A DNA stretch of 64,000 nucleotides from Allofournierella sp. Lineage in GTDB: Bacteria; Bacillota; Clostridia; Oscillospirales; Ruminococcaceae. This document shows positions 58,730 through 64,000 of the stretch, in pieces (the stretch's first letter is position 1; each line of letters starts with the position of its first letter). The stretch lies in contig JAHHRU010000007.1 in NCBI GenBank assembly GCA_020025635.1, positions 32,976 to 96,975 on the forward strand, given 5' to 3'. The translations under genes were made by a program, and so were the position numbers. Under the pieces are notes generated by a model. It saw nothing but the letters and a program-made list of their open reading frames with translations. It made no database searches and was not told where the DNA came from.

Positions 58730-58981
58730 ATGTATTTAACCTGAAGTTTTCTGAAGCAGCTGACCAGCTGGTTTCTCTGGCTTCGCTCTCGATTCAATCC
58801 CCAGTTGTCTCTGTGTTCGCTCTCTGTTCAGGCTGCAACACTCAAAAGAAAAAAAGTGCTCCGGGAACGCTTGTCAGGCCAATCTGGAGATACGACAGCT
58901 ATTGAATTTGTTGCATTTTGCAGCTGCCAATATTGATATTACAGTGAAAGCCGCCGGGGTTAGTTCTGGAGGCTATTCTGT
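58730..58981. other. region without a supported gene
   Basis: A short frame across the last two palindromes is not convincing (no ribosome site, odd composition). I see no other feature. Confidence 0.4.
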
Positions 58982-59653
58982 TTATACCCCGAAGGCAGTC
59001 TTCAGCCGCTCAGTGTAATAGGCACTGTAATCTTCTGCTCCCAGATACTGAGTGAAAGGTTTGGAGAGCTCCACACCTTCCTTTTCGCAGAAGTCCTCAA
59101 GCATTCTTCCCAGGCGAACGCCCTGATTGAGATTGGTGCCCGGCTGAGTGTAAAGAGTGAGCGCCTGATCCTCCAGGAGAGTACATTTGCTGTCAGCGCT
59201 GAAAATGTACTGATCCATATCTCCAGCACGCTGCAGGAGCTCGCACTGCTCCAGGGCCGCGCGCAAAGCCACAAGAGCACCATGGTTGCCAATGAACTGC
59301 TGCCACATGGGGCGCAGCGTTTCGCCGGTCAGCTTATCACCGGCCACTCCAACCAATGTGAGCGCTGCAGACAGCTCCGCCGAAAGAGTAAGCTGCTGTT
59401 CCATAGCCTCGGCGGCTTCACGGATCTTAGCCAGAGCCGGCGCAATGACATTTTCATAGCTGGTGCGGAAATTGTCACTCAGAGCGTGCAAAGCCTGGTT
59501 TACCTGCTTCTCCTTGCCTTCCTGAGTGGTATACTCCTGCTTCTGGATTTTACCCTGTTCTGCCTGAAAAGCGGTCACTGCATTCCCCAAAAGGGCAATA
59601 CGGGCAAAGATGCGTTCGGTTTCGCTCTTGATAGTTTCCTGATGTTCGTTCAT
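58982..59653 (-). CDS. hypothetical coiled-coil protein, 223 aa
   Basis: Mostly helical with an N-terminal coiled coil (ETIKSETERIFARIALLGNAVTAF, EGKEKQVNQALHALS) and an acidic C-terminal part (LGRMLEDFCEKEGVELS, YLGAEDYSAYYTERL). No signal or membrane segment. GGAGG precedes the ATG. It follows the RepA-like remnant and is a typical unknown gene of clostridial integrative elements or plasmids. No family named. Confidence 0.65.
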   Translation of the reverse strand: MNEHQETIKSETERIFARIALLGNAVTAFQAEQGKIQKQEYTTQEGKEKQVNQALHALSDNFRTSYENVIAPALAKIREAAEAMEQQLTLSAELSAALTLVGVAGDKLTGETLRPMWQQFIGNHGALVALRAALEQCELLQRAGDMDQYIFSADSKCTLLEDQALTLYTQPGTNLNQGVRLGRMLEDFCEKEGVELSKPFTQYLGAEDYSAYYTERLKTAFGV

Positions 59654-60042
59654 TTCGTTTCCTCCAAAAAATTATTTTTATGCCATATTGTGAACAGAAG
59701 TCATTCCATCTTTTCTCCTGTTCGGCCCGTTTCCTGGCAATAACTTCTTCCTGATGCTCAACAAGCCACTCCTCCACGCTGCCGCTACCATTTGCCCAGG
59801 CGCCAAAGCCTGTGTGCTGGTAAGCCCAGGCGCTGACCTTCTGCGATGCAGATCGCCAGCTCGATCAGGGAAAACGACTTGCCCGCCTTACTGGGCCCGG
59901 CAATCATCATCTTATGGCCCTGCCGGAGAACACCGTCAATCAGCGGCTCAGACAATGGATGTGGTTCGTCCCACACATCCGCAAGATCTTCATCTGGCGG
60001 CAGACCATCATCGCACAGATAATTTTCATCGTACAGCATCAT
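59654..60042 (-). pseudogene. RepA-like AAA ATPase, internally deleted
   Basis: The N-terminal 70 or so residues (MMLYDENYLCDDGLPPDEDL, then LIDGVLRQGHKMMIAGPSKAGKS as Walker A, FSLIELAICIAEGQ) are those of RepA/KaiC-like hexameric ATPases of plasmids and mobile elements. The reading then runs into unrelated residues and stops at 59785. A tail-like Arg/Glu-rich sequence (HQEEVIARKRAEQEKRWNDF) follows in another frame to the next gene, so Walker B and the C-terminal core are lost. Confidence 0.65.
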
Positions 60043-60045
60043 TTT

Positions 60046-60267
60046 TTAGTTTCCCTTGTCTTCCATGAAGTAATCAAGCCACTTCTCCCGAGGAAGATCC
60101 AGAAGGCTGGCAATAACCTTCATATCATTCAGATCGAATACTTCCCGGCCAGTCATTCGGCTGGCAATGTAGGTTTGGCTGCGCCCAGTAGCTTTTGCTA
60201 TATCCGCCTGTGTAACTTCCTGCTCAAACATAAGCGCCTTGAGTTTTGCAAATTTGCGGCGTGCCAT
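60046..60267 (-). CDS. small XRE/HTH protein, 73 aa
   Basis: MARRKFAKLKALMFEQEVTQ followed by ADIAKATGRSQTYIASRMTG: a Cro/C1-type helix-turn-helix (residues ~8-60), then LDLPREKWLDYFME. Likely an early regulator of the element. Start chosen at 60267 (ATG, weak GAGG); the upstream extension is a shadow of the next gene. Stop is 3 bp from the ATPase start. Confidence 0.8.
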   Translation of the reverse strand: MARRKFAKLKALMFEQEVTQADIAKATGRSQTYIASRMTGREVFDLNDMKVIASLLDLPREKWLDYFMEDKGN

Positions 60268-60272
60268 TTTAT

Positions 60273-60524
60273 TTATCCTCGCTTTCCTATTGTTTCCGCC
60301 GGCATATATTCTTGTTGGTTGGGTAGCCCCAGGATTTTGCAAATACTGGCTACGATACCAGGGGTAGGGATTTCACCACGCAAAATGCGGTGAAGATACC
60401 CTCTGTCAAAATACTTTCCGGTATCGAGTGCCACTTCTGCAATCAACCATTTTTGTGTTTGGTCGATATCCACAAGCCGCTTTTTTATTTGTTTGCCAAA
60501 CTGACAAAGTTCTTTTCTGGGCAA
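60273..60524 (-). CDS. small XRE-like protein, TTG start, 83 aa
   Basis: Begins at TTG with AGGAGG 8 nt upstream, giving LPRKELCQFGKQIKKRLVDI; the middle WLIAEVALDTGKYFDRGYLHRILRGEI and PTPGIVASICKILGLP form a helix-turn-helix like those of phage small regulators. First gene of the leftward operon facing the repressor gene. Confidence 0.75.
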   Translation of the reverse strand: MPRKELCQFGKQIKKRLVDIDQTQKWLIAEVALDTGKYFDRGYLHRILRGEIPTPGIVASICKILGLPNQQEYMPAETIGKRG

Positions 60525-60550
60525 GATTTTGACCTCCTTCCTGTTGACTT

Positions 60551-60679
60551 TTACGCGCAAGTGTAATATATTGAAAATGAAAACAAAGAAATTACGCTTT
60601 CGCGGTTACATGTTTAGTATATTATGCCATCGCGTAAAATTCAAGCGCAATATTGTGCTTTCGCGTAATTTCAGCGTAA
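60551..60679. promoter_or_regulatory. operator array of the element's repressor
   Basis: Related sites TTACGC-GCAA-GTGTAA (60551-60566), TTACGC-TTTC-GCGGTT (60592-60607) and TTGTGC-TTTC-GCGTAA (60653-60668) plus half sites GCGTAA at 60632-60637 and 60674-60679 fill the divergent promoter region. Consensus TTACGC-N4-GCGTAA. Confidence 0.75.
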
Positions 60680-60702
60680 CGAACAATAATGGAGTTTTGA
60701 TT

Positions 60703-61134
60703 ATGTCTGAATTGTACGAAACGATTACGCAGTTATGTGTTCAAAAAGGAATAAATATTACCGAGCTTTGCCGTCAGAGCGGAGCAAGCAGAGGATCCTT
60801 GAGCGACTTGAAAATGGGACGCAAAAACTCTCTTTCCGCATCTACGCTTTCTAAAATCGCCGAATTTTTCGATGTTCCAGTCGATTACCTGTTGGGCACC
60901 TATACAAAAAAGCGAGGGAAATCAGTCCCCACAGATAACCCAAACGACAGATACCCCTATCTTTTGGGTAAAAAGCTAGATGGAATTATTACAGTTGAGG
61001 AAAGTGATGAGCTGCAATATCTAGAACAACTAAATCAAATCGCTGAAGACTTTGAAAATCTAAACGCTGAAGGACGGCAAAAGGCTATTGAGCGTGTGGC
61101 AGAGTTGACCGAAATTCCTAAATATCATAGATAA
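60703..61134 (+). CDS. XRE family repressor of the element
   Basis: 143 aa. N-terminal Cro/C1 helix-turn-helix (CVQKGINITELCRQSGASRG, LSDLKMGRKNSLSASTLSKI, FFDVPVDYLLG) and a helical C-terminal part (LEQLNQIAEDFENLNAEGRQKAIERVAEL) for dimerisation. No peptidase or protease domain, so induction is not by RecA-type self-cleavage. GGAG precedes the ATG. The AT-rich codon use contrasts with the host core. Confidence 0.88.
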   Translation: MSELYETITQLCVQKGINITELCRQSGASRGSLSDLKMGRKNSLSASTLSKIAEFFDVPVDYLLGTYTKKRGKSVPTDNPNDRYPYLLGKKLDGIITVEESDELQYLEQLNQIAEDFENLNAEGRQKAIERVAELTEIPKYHR

Positions 61135-61358
61135 CCAGTGTTGGAAATTTGGTCTCTGGTTCCCATCTGATATTGCTGGAATTATCGGCAATATTTACAA
61201 GCTGTATTTTGCATCAAAAATGAAAATACGACCCAAAAACATTGCGTGATTGCCATGTTTTGTTCTTTAAAACCGGTTTTGACCTTGTTTCGGCAGGAAA
61301 ATCACGCAAAAAAGAAAAAAGCCGCCGGCAGCCGCCGGCAGCAGACAAGGGGTGCTTT
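61135..61358. other. gap upstream of the zeta-toxin-like gene
   Basis: No antitoxin-sized gene with a ribosome site is visible. GCCGCCGGCA is repeated in tandem twice at 61321-61340. Confidence 0.5.
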
Positions 61359-61916
61359 ATGAAAATCTATACCATGATCGGCGGCGTGAATGGCTGCGGA
61401 AAGTCCAGCCTGACCGGCAGCTTAAAAGCCGAGCGCACAGATCTGGGCGTTATCGTGGACCCGGACAAGCTCACCGCTGAATTGGGCGGGGATCAATACG
61501 AAGGCGGCAAGCTGGCTGTAGAGAAGCTGGAAGGGGCTCTGGCCGCAGGTATCAGCTTCACGCAGGAAACCACTCTTTCCGGTGGATATCCCCGCAAGCT
61601 GGCCCGTCGGGCAAAAGAGGCCGGCTATTTCGTTCGCCTGTATTATGTCGGGCTGGACACGCTGGAAGAGAGCGTGCAGCGCATTCAAAACCGCGTTCGA
61701 AAAGGTGGGCATGATATTCCCCTGCATGATGTAGAAAGCCGTTTTTCCCATCGTTTTGGCGATGTGGCGAAGATTCTGCCTTTTTGTGATGAGGCAAAAT
61801 TCTTTGATAATAATAACGGCTTTCGCCTGGTGGCAGAATACCGAAACGGTGAGATCCTTCCCATCGGCTCAAATTGGCCCCGCTGGCTGAATGAATTGTT
61901 GACTATTGCAAAATAA
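61359..61916 (+). CDS. zeta-toxin-like P-loop kinase
   Basis: 185 aa. Walker A GGVNGCGKSSL at residues ~7-17, VDPDKL, a QETTLSGG segment with the acidic residue of the active site, RIQNRVRKGGHDIPLHDVESRF as lid and basic region, and an ending EILPIGSNWPRWL. Zeta toxins phosphorylate UDP-N-acetylglucosamine and block the cell wall; many orphan relatives have unknown targets. AAGGGG precedes the ATG. No epsilon-type antitoxin is encoded next to it. Confidence 0.8.
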   Translation: MKIYTMIGGVNGCGKSSLTGSLKAERTDLGVIVDPDKLTAELGGDQYEGGKLAVEKLEGALAAGISFTQETTLSGGYPRKLARRAKEAGYFVRLYYVGLDTLEESVQRIQNRVRKGGHDIPLHDVESRFSHRFGDVAKILPFCDEAKFFDNNNGFRLVAEYRNGEILPIGSNWPRWLNELLTIAK

Positions 61917-61952
61917 AAAAACCGCCCCGGCGGCAACCGGAACGGTTTTTTA
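61914..61952 (+). terminator. terminator after the zeta-toxin-like gene
   Basis: AAACCG...CGGTTTTTT with an inner CCGG-rich stem. Confidence 0.7.
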
Positions 61953-62051
61953 ATAGAACAGCTTACCCAGAGGATAAGACAGCCCTGCAGCTGCTATTAT
62001 AACCTCTTTCAGGTAGGCTTGTCAAAGTGTACACAAAAGGAGGTTATTTCT

Positions 62052-63129
62052 ATGGGAAAAAGAGTCAATACCGCGACCTGGAGCGACAAATACAAACGCT
62101 GGCAGGTCAATGTTCAGCAGGATGGTGTCCGCCGGAGCTTTTACAGCAGCACTCCTGGCAGAACCGGCCAGCACGAAGCGAACGCCAAAGCTGACCAATG
62201 GCTGGATAACGGCATAGAAGGCGGATCTATGCGTGTTTCAGACCTATATGAGGACTTTGTCGCAAGCCAGAAGGAAAGCACAGGGCAGAGCCACTGGCGC
62301 GGCGTGGAGTCGAGATATAAGCATTATATCGGCCCGGGCATCGGTACAAAGCGCATTGACCGTGTAACAGAGCAGCATTTACAGGATATTATCAATAAAG
62401 CATATTCACAGCATGGCCTTGCAGCCAAAACCCTCATGAAATATCCGCGGTGACCTTTCAGCCTTTTTCAAATTCTGCCGGCGGAAGAGAGTTACTGCGC
62501 TGCTGCCGGAAGATCTGACGATTCCCGCCGGAGCAAAGCGGCCTTGCAAAACTATTTTACAGCCGGCGGATTCAATAAAGCTGTTCAATAGCTCCCGGAC
62601 CCTCTGGCGAGGAAAGCCCATACAAGAGGAATATATAAACGCATATCGTTTTGAAGTCCTCACCGGCCTGCGCCCTGGGGAAATCATCGGCCTGCGCTGG
62701 GAAGATGTCCACGGCCGGACCATCCACCTGCAGCGGGCCGTTAATATGTATAACGAAACCACCCAGGGGAAAAACCAGAATGCAGTCCGCATGGTGGAAT
62801 TGTCGGATATGGCCGCCAATGTGCTGGCCGATCAGAAGCGGCGCACCGGTTCCGCCGGATCTGTGTTTGAAATTACAAACACCCAGACCTACCGGAAACA
62901 TTGGGAGCGGTATAGAGCCGCAAACGAAATGTCCAAAACAACGCCTTACGAGCTGCGGCACACCTTTGTGTTCGTGGCCAAGGTGCTGCCAGAGGGCCAA
63001 GTAAAAGCCATTGCAGGCCATAGCCAGAACATGGACACCTTCGGTATCTATGGCCATGAGGAAGCCGGCGAAGCCCAGGACACCGCCCGGGAGCTGGATG
63101 GAGTGTTTGCAAAGATACTGAACAAATAA
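62052..63129 (+). pseudogene. int: tyrosine integrase, one-base frameshift
   Basis: AGGAGG precedes the ATG. The first part (arm-binding and core-binding domains: VNTATWSDKYKRWQVNV, FVASQKESTGQSHWRGVESR, RVTEQHLQDIINKAY) reads to 62438 and stops at 62451-62453. Removing one A of the AAA at 62439-62441 restores NIRGDLSAFFKFCRRKRVTA and an open frame to 63129 with box I TGLRPGEIIGLRW, YELRHTF (Tyr where the first His of H-x-x-R is usual), AGHSQNMDTF and the nucleophile in IYGH. A sequencing error would give an intact enzyme of ~358 aa. Confidence 0.9.
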
Positions 63130-63147
63130 ATTGTGGAGACGAAATCA

Positions 63148-63771
63148 ATGATGAGGTTATGGGAAATCATTTTAGAAGGGCTCTCTAAAATAGACAGTGA
63201 AGGATGGGGAAACATTGTCAATACAGCGGTTAGTACCATCACCGGTACTTTTTTGGGTTGGTTTTTAGGTCGCCTGTCCCATAGGGGGAAGCTCAACATA
63301 TATGTTTGTTCGTGCTCTGACTCTTTTCAAAGTTCAAGGGAATTTTGCTTTGCGGAAGGCGTTTATTCGCCTGCTACAAGCATAGAGGACACTCATAGTT
63401 GGATATGCTGCACAACTCTTCAGGTATACAACAGCAGCGATGAAACTAAAATCATGCGAAATTTGCAATTTGCACTGAAAGGCAACATATTTAAAGTAAA
63501 AGTACTAAACGCAGAGGATACCGACACCCCATTACCTCCCTTCCCTGGCTGTTCAAGATCTCGATATGATAAAGTGGGATTGGTGAATATTCCGCCTAAA
63601 TCCGCAATAGAACTAAATCTTAGATGTGGGACTAGCTCATCGGAAGTTTTACAGCACTTGTGGAAAGCAAAAAAAATAATGCTGAGATATAACAATGAAA
63701 AAAACATAAAGAGGTCAATTCTGTTAAAGAAGGGAAAGTATTCAGAAGCCTTCGCTAAAAAGCGAGGATGA
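63148..63771 (+). CDS. membrane-anchored cargo protein of unknown function, 207 aa
   Basis: An N-terminal hydrophobic helix (residues ~20-42, GNIVNTAVSTITGTFLGWFL) is followed by a cytosolic domain with strands LNIYVCSCSDSF, WICCTTLQVYN and ALKGNIFKVKV and a basic C-terminus. GGAG lies 9 nt before the ATG. It sits between integrase and attR, the usual place for cargo, and is much more AT-rich than the host. Could be a defence or membrane-linked effector; no family recognised. Confidence 0.65.
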   Translation: MMRLWEIILEGLSKIDSEGWGNIVNTAVSTITGTFLGWFLGRLSHRGKLNIYVCSCSDSFQSSREFCFAEGVYSPATSIEDTHSWICCTTLQVYNSSDETKIMRNLQFALKGNIFKVKVLNAEDTDTPLPPFPGCSRSRYDKVGLVNIPPKSAIELNLRCGTSSSEVLQHLWKAKKIMLRYNNEKNIKRSILLKKGKYSEAFAKKRG

Positions 63772-63785
63772 CAAAGTGGTTTCTG

Positions 63786-63806
63786 TAACACACTCAATAA
63801 CACACT
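63786..63806 (+). repeat. right arm-type repeat pair
   Basis: TAACACACT-CAA-TAACACACT, matching the pair near attL. CTGTAACACA (63783-63792) also pairs with TGTGTTACAG (63811-63820). Confidence 0.65.
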
Positions 63807-63922
63807 TAAATGTGTTACAGCGCAAAAAGCAAATGTTTCACGAAAACAAAAGAGCCTGTAAAACGTTGATTTTATGCGGGTTTCCAATACTCGGTCTTTT
63901 ATGGTAAAAAGAGTGCTTTGCA

Positions 63923-63945
63923 TTCGAGTCCCTAATTCTCCACCA
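63923..63945 (+). repeat. attR, 23-bp direct repeat
   Basis: Exact copy of the tRNA-Val 3' end at 58020-58042; flanking bases differ on both sides, so the repeat is exactly 23 bp. Confidence 0.93.
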
Positions 63946-64000
63946 GGTGAATTATACTATTAAGTGCAACAGTTTAGATAAATAAAGAAGTTCATACAGA

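Larger units (their letters stand above)
58020..63945. mobile_element. 5.9-kb decayed integrative element in tRNA-Val
   Basis: Bounded by exact 23-bp direct repeats, with a tyrosine integrase next to the right end, XRE-type regulators, a RepA-like ATPase remnant, an antirepressor fragment and cargo. Integrase and replication gene are both broken, so the element is probably no longer mobile by itself. Confidence 0.9.

Noticed and set aside
58657..58905. 82-codon plus-strand frame after the palindromes
   Set aside because: The frame begins inside a palindrome, has no ribosome site and no protein-like pattern.

Overview
Organism: a GC-rich low-GC-phylum anaerobe, most likely an Oscillospiraceae gut bacterium of the Faecalibacterium / Gemmiger / Subdoligranulum kind. 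This is inference from the sodium/proton-pumping Rnf complex, an [FeFe]-hydrogenase, rubrerythrins, a CIRCE-controlled clpB, a T-box leader, SpoIVB-derived sequence and Firmicutes-type promoters and ribosome binding sites; no rRNA gene is present to prove it. Layout. (1) 1-11.3 kb, core redox region: a partial hypothetical gene; the minus-strand operon rnfCDGEAB; then on the plus strand a small membrane peptide, a DUF3783 protein, a two-repeat lipoprotein behind a perfect consensus promoter, an ApbE flavin transferase and a metallophosphoesterase. Rnf pumps ions while passing electrons from ferredoxin to NAD; ApbE attaches FMN to RnfD and RnfG and perhaps to the repeat lipoprotein, so these genes probably form one flavin-based membrane electron-transfer module. 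(2) 11.3-36 kb, the most unusual part: a string of small minus-strand genes of unrelated kinds (PadR/DUF2812, alpha/beta hydrolase, VOC, DUF3841, hydrogenase-rubrerythrin fusion, rubrerythrin, ClbS/DfsB, DUF3784, GNAT, NuoE-like, methyltransferase, MerR, SnoaL-like, cytidine deaminase, excisionase-like HTH, ECF sigma/anti-sigma) separated by copies of one degenerate 150-250-bp repeat. Read on the minus strand, a full repeat holds the last ~40 codons of spoIVB (SGSPI...GAVTHV...NDPT motifs), a GCGGCAGAG/CTCTGCCGC terminator hairpin and, overlapping it, an extended -10 promoter that fires into the next gene. The region therefore looks like an array of transcriptionally independent gene cassettes. 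A 5.7-kb plus-strand block (ABC exporter with a leader-peptide attenuator, a 19-codon gene, BlaI and a giant BlaR1) sits inside one split repeat. (3) 36-57.8 kb, core again: Trp T-box plus trpXYZ-type ABC transporter, secreted FKBP-type isomerase lipoprotein, YfhO, metA-metY, clpB with CIRCE, a YcxB-like membrane protein, a Mn2+ (yybP-ykoY) riboswitch upstream of a Na/Pi-cotransporter-family gene, an ECF sigma with a membrane beta-propeller partner, a GT39-like glycosyltransferase, a DUF5596/acyltransferase-like protein and a DUF1846 protein. (4) 57.97-63.95 kb: tRNA-Val(CAC) whose last 23 bp recur at 63923-63945, bounding a 5.9-kb decayed integrative element with a frameshifted tyrosine integrase, small XRE-type regulators around a repeated operator, a truncated RepA-like ATPase, an AntA antirepressor fragment, a zeta-toxin-like kinase and an unknown membrane protein. 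All reading is by eye; no database search was run, and family names rest on recognised motifs.
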